Origin: Flavobacterium microcysteis
GTDB taxonomy: Bacteria > Bacteroidota > Bacteroidia > Flavobacteriales > Flavobacteriaceae
DNA: 64,000 nucleotides
Assembly (NCBI RefSeq): GCF_006385255.1
Contig: NZ_VFJE01000056.1
Span: forward strand, 1-64,000
Reading direction: 5' to 3'
In this document: one piece after another, positions 19,195-29,250 of the stretch
Numbering within the stretch: the stretch's first letter is position 1
Layout of the letters: each line of letters starts with the position of its first letter
Made by a program: the position numbers and the translations under genes
The notes under the pieces: generated by a model
Told to the model about the DNA's origin: nothing
Seen by the model: only the letters and a program-made list of their open reading frames with translations
The model's database searches: none

Positions 19195-19225
19195 TTGTAG
19201 TTAATTTGAATATGCCTTATTTTTG
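19195..19225 (+). promoter_or_regulatory. predicted promoter of the succinate dehydrogenase operon
   Basis: TTG at 19195-19197 and TATTTTTG at 19218-19225 are 20 bases apart. The first gene starts 31 bases after the -7 box. Confidence 0.72.
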
Positions 19226-19256
19226 TGTGATTTTTTAAAACACACAAACAACTCTT

Positions 19257-20093
19257 ATGGCAAAATCTGCAATCTTAAAGTCATCCCTGGCAAAAAAGTA
19301 CTGGATGGCTCTAACAGGTTTATTTTTATGCTTGTTTTTGGTAGGACATTTAGCTGGAAACTTGCAATTGATTTTTAGCGATGCATCTCATTTCAATCAA
19401 TATGCATTGTTTATGACTACAAATCCGGCAGTAAAGTTATTGTCTTACCTAACTTACATTTCTATTCTTTTCCATGCAGTTGATGGTATTATGTTGACTG
19501 TTCAAAACAGAAAAGCAAGACCTATCCGATATGCAATGGAAAATCCTTCGGCAAATTCGGCTTGGGCTTCCAGAAACATGGCGGTTTTAGGAACCTTGAT
19601 TTTGGTTTTCATCGTGACGCACATGGTAAACTTCTGGGCAGTAATGCACTTTGATGAAAAGATGCCTTTAGAAACAGTACAGGTAGATTATGAGGGTAAG
19701 ACATATGATTTTTATGTAACTCAAAACACAGGAAAAGATAAATATATTCCTGTAGACTTGGAAAATTCAGGTTTGGAAATCAGAAACCGTACAGAATTTT
19801 ACGATAAAACAGGCAATTTAAAAATTGCAGAAGGATATAAAGATTTGCATAAAATTACGTTTGCATTTTTCAAAGATGCAAAATACGGACTGATAGCAAC
19901 AATACTATATGTAATTGCAATGTTTGTATTGTCTTTCCACTTGTTGCATGGCTTTGCCAGCGCATTCCAATCATTAGGAGCAAATAACCCAAAATATAAC
20001 GGATTAATTAAAGGTTTCGGAAAAGCGTTTTCAGTTATCGTGCCGCTTCTTTTTGCGATTATTCCGATTTACATTCACTTTTTTGCTAAATAA
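19257..20093 (+). CDS. sdhC: succinate dehydrogenase/fumarate reductase cytochrome b subunit
   Basis: 278 aa with five predicted membrane helices, the single-subunit diheme anchor found in Bacillus and Bacteroidetes complexes. Histidines in the helices ([37 protein letters not shown]) are the expected haem ligands. A hydrophilic insertion of about 60 residues between helices three and four (around 140-205) is longer than in the Bacillus protein. It anchors the SdhAB dimer encoded downstream and passes electrons to or from menaquinone. It is first in the operon, with 14 bases before sdhA. Confidence 0.93.
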   Translation: MAKSAILKSSLAKKYWMALTGLFLCLFLVGHLAGNLQLIFSDASHFNQYALFMTTNPAVKLLSYLTYISILFHAVDGIMLTVQNRKARPIRYAMENPSANSAWASRNMAVLGTLILVFIVTHMVNFWAVMHFDEKMPLETVQVDYEGKTYDFYVTQNTGKDKYIPVDLENSGLEIRNRTEFYDKTGNLKIAEGYKDLHKITFAFFKDAKYGLIATILYVIAMFVLSFHLLHGFASAFQSLGANNPKYNGLIKGFGKAFSVIVPLLFAIIPIYIHFFAK

Positions 20094-20107
20094 CACACGA
20101 ACAAGAT

Positions 20108-22117
20108 ATGAGTTTAGATTCTAAAATTCCAGAAGGACATATATCAGAAAAATGGACCAACCATAAAGATCATCTTAATTTGGTAGCGCCTAATAACAGG
20201 CCTAAAATTGATGTGATTGTTGTTGGTACAGGTTTGGCTGGAGCTTCTGCTGCTGCTTCTTTAGGCGAGATGGGATATAATGTGAAAGCATTCTGTTTCC
20301 AGGATTCTCCACGTAGAGCCCACTCGATTGCTGCTCAGGGAGGTATCAATGCCGCTAAAAATTACCAAAATGATGGCGATAGTATTTATCGCTTATTCTA
20401 CGATACGATTAAAGGAGGAGATTACCGTGCAAGGGAAGCAAACGTTCACCGTCTTGCCGAAGTTTCCGGAAATATCATCGACCAATGCGTGGCACAAGGA
20501 GTTCCTTTTGCCCGTGATTATGGCGGATTGCTAGACAACCGTTCTTTTGGTGGAACACAAGTACAGCGTACTTTTTATGCTGCCGGACAAACCGGACAAC
20601 AATTGCTTTTAGGAGCTTATTCAGCACTGTCAAGACAAATCGGTTTAGGACGTGTGGAAATGTTCAACCGTCATGAAATGCTTGACTTGGTAAAAGTTGA
20701 CGGAAAAGCAAGAGGAATCATTGCCCGTAACCTGATTACCGGTGAAATTGAAAGACATTCTGCACATGCCGTTATCATTGCTTCAGGAGGATACGGAAAC
20801 GTATATTTCCTTTCTACGAATGCAATGGGAAGTAACGTGACTGCTGCGTGGAAAATCCACAAACAGGGTGCTTATTTTGCTAACCCTTGTTATGTACAGA
20901 TTCACCCAACCTGTATTCCGGTTCACGGGACGAACCAATCGAAACTGACTTTGATGTCAGAATCATTGCGTAACTCAGGAAGAATCTGGGTGCCTAAAAA
21001 GAAAGAAGATGCGGAAGCAATTCGTGCCGGGAAATTAAAACCGACACAAATCGCTGAAGAAGATAGAGATTATTACTTAGAAAGAAGATATCCTGCATTT
21101 GGTAACCTGGTGCCACGTGACGTAGCTTCCAGAGCTGCAAAAGAGCGTTGTGATGCCGGTTATGGAATTGAGGCGAACGATACTAATGAAGGAGTTTACC
21201 TTGACTTTGCTTCTGAAATTAAGAGCAAAGGTCGTCAGACAGCTTATGCACAGGGAAATCACCATCCTACTGATGAAGAAGTAATCAAATTAGGAAAACA
21301 ATGGGTGGAAGAAAAATACGGTAACCTTTTCCAGATGTATGAAAAAATTACTGATGAAAACCCGTATGAAACTCCAATGAAAATTTATCCTGCCGTTCAC
21401 TACACAATGGGTGGTGTTTGGGTAGATTATAACCTGCAGTCTACAATTCCTGGTTGTTTCGTAGCTGGAGAAGCCAACTTCTCTGACCACGGAGCAAACA
21501 GACTTGGAGCTTCTGCTTTGATGCAAGGATTGGCTGACGGATATTTCGTATTGCCATACACAGTTTCAAACTATCTTGCTGATGAAATCCGTACAGGGAA
21601 AATCGCTACTAATACGCCAGAATTCGACGAGGCTGAAAAGAGAGTAAAAGACTCAATCAATTTCTTCCTTAACAACAATGGTACAAAATCAGTAGACCAT
21701 TTCCACAAAGCTTTAGGAAACATTATGTGGAATAAAGTAGGTATGGGACGTAACGAAAAAGGACTGTCGGAAGCAGTAGAAGAAATCGATGCTTTACGTA
21801 AAGAGTTTTACAAAGAAGTATATGTTCCAGGAAGCGCAGATGAATTGAACCCGGAATTGGAAAAAGCACTTAGAGTAGCTGATTTCATGGAACTGGGACA
21901 ATTGATGGCGATGGACGGTCTGCAAAGAAAAGAATCTTGTGGAGGACATTTCCGTGAAGAATACCAAGATGCCGAAGGAGAAACACTTCGTGATGACGAA
22001 AACTTTAAATTTGTTGGAGCATGGGAATACCATGGAAGCGACATCAATAAAGAAGTACTCCACAAGGAAGAACTGAATTATGAATTTATAAAAATTGCGG
22101 CTCGTAATTACAAATAA
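20108..22117 (+). CDS. sdhA: succinate dehydrogenase/fumarate reductase flavoprotein subunit
   Basis: 669 aa. The FAD-binding motif [17 protein letters not shown] is near residue 41. H72 in [10 protein letters not shown] is the expected site of covalent FAD attachment. Substrate-binding HPTCIPVHG and the conserved region [11 protein letters not shown] follow, and the C-terminal flavoprotein domain ends with the usual [11 protein letters not shown] motif. It oxidises succinate to fumarate in the TCA cycle on the cytoplasmic face of the membrane. The length matches the Bacteroidetes/epsilon-type enzymes rather than the 590-aa E. coli type. Confidence 0.96.
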   Translation: MSLDSKIPEGHISEKWTNHKDHLNLVAPNNRPKIDVIVVGTGLAGASAAASLGEMGYNVKAFCFQDSPRRAHSIAAQGGINAAKNYQNDGDSIYRLFYDTIKGGDYRAREANVHRLAEVSGNIIDQCVAQGVPFARDYGGLLDNRSFGGTQVQRTFYAAGQTGQQLLLGAYSALSRQIGLGRVEMFNRHEMLDLVKVDGKARGIIARNLITGEIERHSAHAVIIASGGYGNVYFLSTNAMGSNVTAAWKIHKQGAYFANPCYVQIHPTCIPVHGTNQSKLTLMSESLRNSGRIWVPKKKEDAEAIRAGKLKPTQIAEEDRDYYLERRYPAFGNLVPRDVASRAAKERCDAGYGIEANDTNEGVYLDFASEIKSKGRQTAYAQGNHHPTDEEVIKLGKQWVEEKYGNLFQMYEKITDENPYETPMKIYPAVHYTMGGVWVDYNLQSTIPGCFVAGEANFSDHGANRLGASALMQGLADGYFVLPYTVSNYLADEIRTGKIATNTPEFDEAEKRVKDSINFFLNNNGTKSVDHFHKALGNIMWNKVGMGRNEKGLSEAVEEIDALRKEFYKEVYVPGSADELNPELEKALRVADFMELGQLMAMDGLQRKESCGGHFREEYQDAEGETLRDDENFKFVGAWEYHGSDINKEVLHKEELNYEFIKIAARNYK

Positions 22118-22125
22118 TCACTACT

Positions 22126-22887
22126 ATGGCTTCATCAAAATTTATAAACATAAACCTTAAAATTTGGCGTCAGAAAAATGCCAAAGAAAAAGGAAAAATC
22201 GAAACCTATAAGTTAGATAACGTTTCAATTGAGAGCTCTTTCCTTGAAATGCTTGATCAATTGAACGAACAATTGGTTTCGGAAAGACAAGAACCAGTAG
22301 CTTTTGACCATGACTGCCGTGAAGGTATTTGTGGTATGTGCTCATTATTTATCAATGGTAGAGCACACGGACCGGATACTGGAATCACGACTTGCCAGTT
22401 GCACATGCGTATGTTCAAAAACAACGATACGATTTATGTTGAACCATGGAGAAGTAAGGCTTTCCCGGTAATCAAAGATTTAGTTGTTGATCGTACTGCA
22501 TTTGACAGAATCCAACAAGCAGGAGGATTTGTTTCTGTAAATACTTCAGGAAATACAATCGATGCTAATGCGACTCCAGTGCCTAAACATGATGCTGATC
22601 GTGCTTTTGAAGCAGCGGCTTGTATCGGATGTGGTGCTTGTGTAGCTACTTGTAAAAATGGTTCTGCTATGCTTTTCGTAGGAGCAAAAGTATCTCAATA
22701 TGCATTGCTTCCGCAAGGAAAGGTAGAAGCCACGCAACGTGTCTTGAACATGGTTCGTCAAATGGATGAAGAAGGATTCGGAAACTGTACAAATACAGGA
22801 GCTTGTGAGGTTGAATGTCCAAAAGGAATTTCATTGGAAAACATCGCAAGAATGAATAGAGAATATTTGGCAGCGAGCTTGAAATAA
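22126..22887 (+). CDS. sdhB: succinate dehydrogenase/fumarate reductase iron-sulphur subunit
   Basis: 253 aa. The plant-type ferredoxin domain carries CREGICGMC and a later C (TTCQ) for the [2Fe-2S] centre near residues 62-85. The C-terminal domain has [11 protein letters not shown] (near 166) and [14 protein letters not shown] (near 220) for the [4Fe-4S] and [3Fe-4S] centres. It transfers electrons between the SdhA flavin and the SdhC haems. It starts eight bases after sdhA and is the last gene of the operon. Confidence 0.96.
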   Translation: MASSKFININLKIWRQKNAKEKGKIETYKLDNVSIESSFLEMLDQLNEQLVSERQEPVAFDHDCREGICGMCSLFINGRAHGPDTGITTCQLHMRMFKNNDTIYVEPWRSKAFPVIKDLVVDRTAFDRIQQAGGFVSVNTSGNTIDANATPVPKHDADRAFEAAACIGCGACVATCKNGSAMLFVGAKVSQYALLPQGKVEATQRVLNMVRQMDEEGFGNCTNTGACEVECPKGISLENIARMNREYLAASLK

Positions 22888-22916
22888 GAATCGATAAATA
22901 ATCATAAAATAAAAAA

Positions 22917-22943
22917 GGCGCATTTTTTAATGCGTCTTTTTTT
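22917..22943 (+). terminator. terminator of the sdhCAB operon
   Basis: GGCGCATT and AATGCGTC (with one G-U pair) pair around a four-T loop and are followed by seven T, about 30 bases after the sdhB stop. Confidence 0.85.
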
Positions 22944-23025
22944 ATGGATTTCATACAGAGAGATAAAGTTTGTCAGGTTTCCCTTTCTTGAAATATTCCT
23001 ATATTTGGGAGACAAAACAAACACA

Positions 23026-25824
23026 ATGAAATATTTTTCCCTACTATTATTAATTTCTACACTATCATTCGCCCAAAATTACCAGCAATATGTCAATCCT
23101 ATGATTGGAACCGGAGGCCACGGACACACTTTTCCAGGAGCCACAGTACCTTTTGGGATGGTGCAGCTTTCTCCAGATACCAGAATAGATGGAAGCTGGG
23201 ATGGGTGTTCAGGCTATCATTATTCCGACAATGTAATTTATGGATTTTCGCATACGCATCTAAACGGTACCGGAGTTTCGGATTTTGGTGATATTATGCT
23301 AATGCCTACCATGGGTGAGCCTTCTCTGGATAACAAGGTTTATTCTTCAAAATTCTCACATTCTAATGAAAAAGCGGCGGCAGGTTTCTACTCCGTAAAA
23401 TTAGATGACGATAATATAGATGTGGCACTAACGACTTCTACAAGAGTCGGATTTCATGAATATACTTTTAATAATTCTGGTCAGGCAAATATCATTCTTG
23501 ACCTGAATCACCGTGATCATTTGATTATGGGAGAAGTAAGGATCATCGACAATAAAACCATTGAAATTTTAAGAAGGAGCGAAGCATGGGCACGTGACCA
23601 ATATGTGTTTTCGAGGATTGAATTCAACCAACCAATGACAATTACAAAAGTCAATAATAATGCTTTCGCACCGGCAAAAGTTACAGACCAGTTTTTTGCA
23701 GGAAGCCTTTTGGCGATAAGTTTTTCCAAACAGGTCAAAAAAGGAGAAAAACTGCTGGTAAAAGTTTCGCTTTCGCCAACTTCTTATGAGGGTGCAAAAC
23801 TTAATATGTCTGAAATAAACCATTGGGATTTCAAAACAGTAAGGACAGAAGCAGAAAAGCTATGGAATAAGGAATTGTCCAAAATTGAAGTAACATCGTC
23901 TGATAAAAATAAAATGGCAATCTTCTATACTGCGTTATATCATACGATGATGCAGCCGAATATAGCGCAGGATTTAGATGGAAAATACAGAGGACGTGAC
24001 AATGAGATTCACACGGCAAAAGGATTTGACTATTATTCGGTTTTTTCGCTTTGGGATACTTTCCGTGCCGCCCATCCTTTGTATACTTTAATTGATAAAA
24101 AGAGAACAGCAGATTTTATCAATACGTTTCTAAAGCAATATGAGCAAGGAGGAAGGCTGCCTGTTTGGGAATTGGCGTCTAATGAAACAGACTGCATGAT
24201 TGGATACCATTCCGTTTCGGTAATGGCAGATGCAATGGCGAAAGGAATCAAAGGCTTTGATTATGAAAAAGCATTTGAAGCGGCTAAACATTCTGCAATG
24301 CTGGACCATTTGGGCTTAGACGCCTACAAAAAGAATGGTTTTATTAGTATTGACGACGAACACGAAAGCGTTTCCAAAACCGTTGAGTACGCCTATGACG
24401 ACTGGTGTATTGCGCAAATGGCCAAAATGCTCAATAAGCAGGAAGACTATCAGTATTTCATAAAACGTTCCCAAAATTGGAAAAACGTTTTTGATTGGGA
24501 AACAGGGTTTATGCGACCAAAGAAAAATGGCGGCTGGGACAAGCCTTTTGACCCGAGAGAAGTAAATAATAATTTTACGGAAGGTAATTCATGGCAGTAT
24601 TCCTTTTTCGTTTTGCAAGACATTCCCGGTATGATTAAAGCCTATGGCGGGAAAGAAAAGTTTGAAGCTAAATTGGATGAAATGTTCAACAGCGAAAGCA
24701 AAACGACAGGACGAGAACAAGTTGATGTTACCGGATTGATTGGCCAGTATGCTCACGGGAATGAGCCAAGTCACCATATGACTTATCTGTATAATTATAT
24801 TGGTAAGCCTGAAAAGACTACTGCGAAAGTGCATTATATCCTAAACGAATTTTATAAAAATACGCCAGATGGACTGATTGGAAATGAAGACTGCGGACAG
24901 ATGAGCGCATGGTATGTCTTGAGTTCAATGGGAATGTATGCCGTAACACCAGGAAATGCTGAGTGGACACTTACAGAGCCTTATTTTGACAAGGTTAAAA
25001 TCCATTTTGAGAACAAAGAGGAATTGACCATTACAAAAAAAGCACACAAAGGCTATTTAAAAGAAGTGATGGCAAAAGCTCAAAAAGAAGAATTTTCTGA
25101 AATTACTCCGGTTCCCGTAATTGAAGCAGACAGCAAATCGTTCAAAGATAAAATGAAAATAGAAATCGCTTCGCAAAACCCAGGCGATGTCCTTTATTAT
25201 GCAATAGAAAACGCTTCTAATCCATCTTCTGCTAAGCCAGCATGGAAGAAGTATGCAAATCCTTTAGAGGTCACAGAAACGGCTACAATCAAAGCTTATG
25301 CAGAAAGAAGCGGCAAAACCAGTAATACAATTGCAGCTACCTTCGTCAAAAAACCAAATGATTATACAATCACTATCAAATCGCAATACAATCCGCAATA
25401 CCATGCAGGAGGTGATGCTGGTTTGATTGATGGAATATTAGGAAGCGAAAACTGGCGAAAAGGAGATTGGCAAGGCTATCAGGGACAAGATTTTGAAGGT
25501 ATAATTGATCTAAGAACAAGCAAAAAAGTGACCTCGCTTTCTGCACGATTCTTACAGGATTCCAGAGCATGGATTTTGATGCCAACGAAAGTCGAATTTT
25601 ATACTTCAGACGATAACCAGAACTTCAAGCTGGTCAAAACTATTGAAAACAAGCTGGATGCCAAAAATACAGATGTCCAGATTGCAAATTTTGAAACTAC
25701 AATTCCTGAAATCAAAGCCAGATATATAAAAATAAAAGCCTACAAATATGGAAAACTTCCGGAATGGCACCAAGGTTTTGGAGGCGATGCCTTTATTTTT
25801 ATAGATGAAATAACAATTAAATAA
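23026..25824 (+). CDS. GH92 family alpha-mannosidase with C-terminal accessory domains
   Basis: I choose the ATG at 23026, which begins directly with a signal peptide (MKYFSLLLLISTLSFAQ), over an in-frame ATG at 22930 lying upstream of the promoter-like TATATTTG at 23000-23007. This gives 932 aa. The N-terminal domain opens with YVNPMIGTGGHGHTFPG and GMVQLSPDTR, typical of GH92 exo-acting, calcium-dependent alpha-mannosidases. GNEPSHHMTYLYN and GNEDCGQMSAWYVLSSMG follow. After about residue 690 comes a chitobiase-C-terminal-like beta domain, then a discoidin-like (F5/8 type C) domain with KVEFYTSDD. The enzyme would trim mannose from N-glycans or mannans outside the cytoplasm. No SusCD pair is adjacent, so it is not in a visible polysaccharide-utilisation locus. 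Confidence 0.92.
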   Translation: MKYFSLLLLISTLSFAQNYQQYVNPMIGTGGHGHTFPGATVPFGMVQLSPDTRIDGSWDGCSGYHYSDNVIYGFSHTHLNGTGVSDFGDIMLMPTMGEPSLDNKVYSSKFSHSNEKAAAGFYSVKLDDDNIDVALTTSTRVGFHEYTFNNSGQANIILDLNHRDHLIMGEVRIIDNKTIEILRRSEAWARDQYVFSRIEFNQPMTITKVNNNAFAPAKVTDQFFAGSLLAISFSKQVKKGEKLLVKVSLSPTSYEGAKLNMSEINHWDFKTVRTEAEKLWNKELSKIEVTSSDKNKMAIFYTALYHTMMQPNIAQDLDGKYRGRDNEIHTAKGFDYYSVFSLWDTFRAAHPLYTLIDKKRTADFINTFLKQYEQGGRLPVWELASNETDCMIGYHSVSVMADAMAKGIKGFDYEKAFEAAKHSAMLDHLGLDAYKKNGFISIDDEHESVSKTVEYAYDDWCIAQMAKMLNKQEDYQYFIKRSQNWKNVFDWETGFMRPKKNGGWDKPFDPREVNNNFTEGNSWQYSFFVLQDIPGMIKAYGGKEKFEAKLDEMFNSESKTTGREQVDVTGLIGQYAHGNEPSHHMTYLYNYIGKPEKTTAKVHYILNEFYKNTPDGLIGNEDCGQMSAWYVLSSMGMYAVTPGNAEWTLTEPYFDKVKIHFENKEELTITKKAHKGYLKEVMAKAQKEEFSEITPVPVIEADSKSFKDKMKIEIASQNPGDVLYYAIENASNPSSAKPAWKKYANPLEVTETATIKAYAERSGKTSNTIAATFVKKPNDYTITIKSQYNPQYHAGGDAGLIDGILGSENWRKGDWQGYQGQDFEGIIDLRTSKKVTSLSARFLQDSRAWILMPTKVEFYTSDDNQNFKLVKTIENKLDAKNTDVQIANFETTIPEIKARYIKIKAYKYGKLPEWHQGFGGDAFIFIDEITIK

Positions 25825-25834
25825 ATTAACTACT

Positions 25835-25876
25835 CTAACCCTGCCAGGGTTCAAAACCCTGGCAGGGTTAGTTTTT
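25835..25876 (+). terminator. perfect 17-pair hairpin terminator after GH92
   Basis: CTAACCCTGCCAGGGTT (25835-25851), loop CAA, AACCCTGGCAGGGTTAG (25855-25871), then TTTTT. It is followed 10 bases later by the next start codon. The stem is much longer and more GC-rich than the other terminators here, suggesting a mobile or recurrent hairpin element used as terminator. Confidence 0.85.
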
Positions 25877-25885
25877 AAAACGAAC

Positions 25886-26647
25886 ATGAAAACCGCCCTA
25901 ATCCAAGTACCGTTAATTTGGGAAAACCCAAAAGCCAATCGAGATTATTTCGAAGAAAAAATCAATTCAATCCAGACAGTAGATCTGATTGTTCTTCCAG
26001 AAATGTTTACTACAGGCTTTACGATGAATCCTCATACTGTTGCTGAAACAATGGAGGGCGAAACACTTTTATGGTTAAAACATTGGGCAAAAAATAAAGA
26101 GGTAGCCATAACAGGGAGCCTTATAATTATTGAAAATGATAATTACTACAACAGACTGGTTTTTGTTTTTCCTTCAGGAGAAGTTCAATACTATGACAAA
26201 AGACATCTTTTTTCTTTAGCAGGAGAAGAAAAAATCTATACACCAGGACAGCAAAAGTTGATAGTAGAATATAAGGGATGGAAAATCTGCCCATTGATTT
26301 GCTACGACCTGAGATTTCCAGTTTTTTCCAGAAATGTAGAAAATTATGATTTGCTCCTCTACGTTGCAAATTGGCCAAAGCTTCGCATAAATGCCTGGGA
26401 CATTTTACTCAAAGCCCGCTCTGTTGAGAATATGTGTTATACGGTTGGAGTCAATAGAATTGGACGGGACGAAAGCAACCATGAATATGTAGGGCATTCA
26501 CAAGCCATAGACTTTTTAGGAAATACAATACTAGAACCTCAGGAAACTGAAGGGATTTTTATTGTAGACTTAGACAAAAATCAAATGCTGGAAACCCGAA
26601 AAAAGTTAGCGTTTTTAGACGATCGTGATTCTTTTGAAATACAATAG
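25886..26647 (+). CDS. nitrilase-superfamily omega-amidase-like hydrolase
   Basis: 253 aa. The catalytic triad of the nitrilase superfamily is visible: E39 (in VLPEMFTTGF), K105 (in YDKRHLF) and C139 (in LICYDLRFP). The sequence around these residues resembles the YafV/omega-amidase branch, which hydrolyses 2-oxoglutaramate and 2-oxosuccinamate as a metabolite-repair step. Cytosolic, no signal peptide. It stands convergent with the Ig-like lipoprotein gene, stop codons two bases apart. Confidence 0.85.
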   Translation: MKTALIQVPLIWENPKANRDYFEEKINSIQTVDLIVLPEMFTTGFTMNPHTVAETMEGETLLWLKHWAKNKEVAITGSLIIIENDNYYNRLVFVFPSGEVQYYDKRHLFSLAGEEKIYTPGQQKLIVEYKGWKICPLICYDLRFPVFSRNVENYDLLLYVANWPKLRINAWDILLKARSVENMCYTVGVNRIGRDESNHEYVGHSQAIDFLGNTILEPQETEGIFIVDLDKNQMLETRKKLAFLDDRDSFEIQ

Positions 26648-26649
26648 CG

Positions 26650-28248
26650 TCAATTTCCGAGATTGACTGTTTGGTCTACATCCCAATTGGCCCTGACATC
26701 TATTGCTGTTGGATAATAAACTACTTCTTCAGCTTGTCGTTTTTCCAAATAACTACCGGTATCCCAAATCTTATTTTTGTTTTCATCGTAGATTACCCGA
26801 AGCGTAAAAAGATTTGGCTGTAGTCCCATAAAGTCAACAATATCGTTGCCTTCGGAATATTCTGAAGCAATGAGGTCACCTTTGGAATTGGTAATTTCAA
26901 TAATGACAGGATACTGTTTTACGTTTTGTAATCGTATGCGAAGATTTCCATATTCGGAGAGATTCTGGGTCTTTAGGCGGTAATTTAATGTATCATTCGC
27001 CTGTTGCAGATAATTTGTAAAAGCACCGGGAAGCGCAGTGATTTTATAGGTTTCCAACGGTTCTTTTTCAAAGTCAATCTTTATTTCCCGGTAAAATTCA
27101 TCATACTCAGTAGTAAAAGGAACAGTTATAGAGTCCTTATTTACTATGTTGATTTTGGATTTATCTACAGTGGCTAACGGCATAGAAGTGCTGATGGTAA
27201 AACGGTCACGAAAATGCAACGTATTGCTTTGCACTGCTTGGAAGCTAAGTGTGTCCTTTTTCTGGTTTTTAATTTTTACTGTAAACTCTTTGCTGAATTT
27301 GTCCTTGTCAATTTTAAGGAGTAGGGAATCCGTTTTTATAGGATTGAACCATACCTGCAACGAGTCTTTTTTAGGGAATTTGGTGACTTTTACCGGAAGA
27401 TTTTCCCCGTTATTTTTTAAGGTAACAACAGCGTTTTTACCATCTCCTTCATAAGGAACGATAATTTTATTTCCGGAATCCTGATATGGTTTGGTCGCTT
27501 TAAAAGGTGTGATCTCCTTAAACAATTCCATTTCATAAAGGGTATCGCTCGGGATTTTTATAAATTCTTTGTGAAAAGCAATCTTATCAGTTTTTGGATT
27601 GAATTTAAAATTATTATTCTGATCCTTCAGAGCGACCAACAAATATTTGCCTTCTTTTAGATTTTCAAGCTTGAATGTCTTGAGGCTATCCAAAGTATTG
27701 GTTACATATCTCGGATTTTCTTTATAGATGATTGAATCTGTAAAAGTCTCATTTACTTCATAGAGCATAACCGAGACAAAATTATCGACATCTTTGGTGT
27801 AGGCGTCTTTTATAAAGCCTCCTATAGAAAGCGAATCGATAGCATTTCCTGTTGAAAATACATATTTGAATTGTTGGTATGGATTTCCTTCATTGTTATC
27901 TTGGATACTGCTTCCAAAGTTAAAACTGTAAGTCGTATTAGGCAGCAGTGTATCCCTTAATTTTATAGTGATGTATTTGCTGGCGTTGCTTGGCGAAACT
28001 ATAGGCGGATTTTTCATTGGTGGTGAAATAATCAGCTGTTTGTTTACATCCTTAATTTTGACATACTCATCAAAAGTAATCTTGATTTCCTTTACGTTGA
28101 AATTGGTGCTGAAATTTTTTGGTTCGCTGTAACGTAATACAGGCGGAAGAGTGTCCTTTAGGCCGCCGGTAATACTGCCTCTTTTTGCACAACTTATTAC
28201 GGACAAGGCCAAAATAATATATAAAAACGCAAATCGGATTCTAAACAT
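26650..28248 (-). CDS. lipoprotein with bacterial Ig-like domain
   Basis: I start at the ATG at 28248, seven codons inside the longest frame, because it opens directly on a signal sequence ending in a lipobox (ALSVISC). The result is a 532-aa lipoprotein. Residues about 40-130 (TLPPVLRYSEPKNFSTNF, KEIKITFDEYVKI) form an SbsA-type Ig-like domain, followed by beta-rich repeats (such as LPNTTYSFNFGSSIQDNNEG) and a C-terminal region with LRVIYDENKNKIWDTG, a bacterial Ig/carboxypeptidase-regulatory-like pattern. The family is widespread in Flavobacteria as a surface or periplasmic protein of unknown function. Confidence 0.8.
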   Translation of the reverse strand: MFRIRFAFLYIILALSVISCAKRGSITGGLKDTLPPVLRYSEPKNFSTNFNVKEIKITFDEYVKIKDVNKQLIISPPMKNPPIVSPSNASKYITIKLRDTLLPNTTYSFNFGSSIQDNNEGNPYQQFKYVFSTGNAIDSLSIGGFIKDAYTKDVDNFVSVMLYEVNETFTDSIIYKENPRYVTNTLDSLKTFKLENLKEGKYLLVALKDQNNNFKFNPKTDKIAFHKEFIKIPSDTLYEMELFKEITPFKATKPYQDSGNKIIVPYEGDGKNAVVTLKNNGENLPVKVTKFPKKDSLQVWFNPIKTDSLLLKIDKDKFSKEFTVKIKNQKKDTLSFQAVQSNTLHFRDRFTISTSMPLATVDKSKINIVNKDSITVPFTTEYDEFYREIKIDFEKEPLETYKITALPGAFTNYLQQANDTLNYRLKTQNLSEYGNLRIRLQNVKQYPVIIEITNSKGDLIASEYSEGNDIVDFMGLQPNLFTLRVIYDENKNKIWDTGSYLEKRQAEEVVYYPTAIDVRANWDVDQTVNLGN

Positions 28249-28317
28249 CAGGAAATAATTTATGTACAAAATAACAATTATATTTAGAGCTGACGAAATC
28301 TTTGCAAGAATTATTTC

Positions 28318-29001
28318 TTAAGAATGGGAGTAAGCCATAGTCACAACGCTAATTTTGGCATCGGGGATTTTCAATAAAGCTTTAGCGCAGACTTCAATAG
28401 TGGTTCCGCTGGTAATAACATCATCTACCAGCAAGAAGTGTTTGCCGTGATGCGCTTCCGAAAACATAACATCAAACAGATTTTCCCTGATTTCTGTTCT
28501 ACCAAAAAAGCTTTTCTGGGTTTGAGTGTCAGAATAGACAGCTCTGTATAATATGGAGTCGTTATACGCAACTTGAAGTAGAGTTGATAAGGCAAGTCCA
28601 AATTTCTCTACCTGATTATAGCCGCGTTTTTTTAATCGCTTCTTATGTAGTGGAACCGGAATGATAAAATCGATGCTTTTGACGATTTCTAAAAGTTTTA
28701 AATCTTCTCCATACCATGCACCCAGCATAGTACCAATTTCCTGATGGTTTTTGTATTTCAGATTGTGGATGAGCTCCTGAACAATTCCTTTTTTGTGAAA
28801 GTAAACCATGGCTGCTCCAAATTCGATAGGAATTCTACCGTAAAATTTTTTGATGATTTCGTTTTCTGTTTCCAGATGATGGTTTGTCAACGGCAGTTCG
28901 TGTCGACAGGAAGTGCAGATTACGGTTTCGTTTAACTGCATAAATTCACCACAACCAAGGCATACTTGTGGGAAAAATAAGTCGAAAAGGCTTTTAAACA
29001 T
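28318..29001 (-). CDS. comF: ComF-family phosphoribosyltransferase-like protein
   Basis: I start at the ATG at 29001 (MFKSLFDLFFPQVCLGCGEF), which places the zinc finger near the N-terminus as in homologues, giving 227 aa; the longer frame adds 21 unlikely residues. A four-cysteine zinc-binding module (CLGCGEF and CTSC) is followed by the PRTase fold with the PRPP loop FLLVDDVITSGTT near residue 190. ComF/GntX proteins take part in DNA uptake in competent bacteria; the biochemical role is unresolved. It is transcribed towards the Ig-like lipoprotein gene, with 69 bases between. Confidence 0.88.
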   Translation of the reverse strand: MFKSLFDLFFPQVCLGCGEFMQLNETVICTSCRHELPLTNHHLETENEIIKKFYGRIPIEFGAAMVYFHKKGIVQELIHNLKYKNHQEIGTMLGAWYGEDLKLLEIVKSIDFIIPVPLHKKRLKKRGYNQVEKFGLALSTLLQVAYNDSILYRAVYSDTQTQKSFFGRTEIRENLFDVMFSEAHHGKHFLLVDDVITSGTTIEVCAKALLKIPDAKISVVTMAYSHS

Positions 29002-29250
29002 GCTATTTGGTTTATAAATGGATAGCTTAAAAATAAGGAAATTTTTGACAAAATCTTTCGTCAATTTTTAAATTTTAAAATCGAATAAAATATAAATTGC
29101 TGATATATCTAATTTTAAGTTTTTATTAAGAGTTCTGGAAAAATGAGAATTCTTAAAAACGTTCGTTCAACCTGATGGATTCACTTTTGGTCGATTATTT
29201 TTTGCTGGCAGAAGGCATTCGGTTAATTTCACCAAAATTTTTCAGAAACT

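Noticed and set aside
22930..23025. Longer start of the GH92 gene
   Set aside because: It lies in the terminator-promoter region after sdhB, and the extension would put a signal peptide 33 residues inside the protein.
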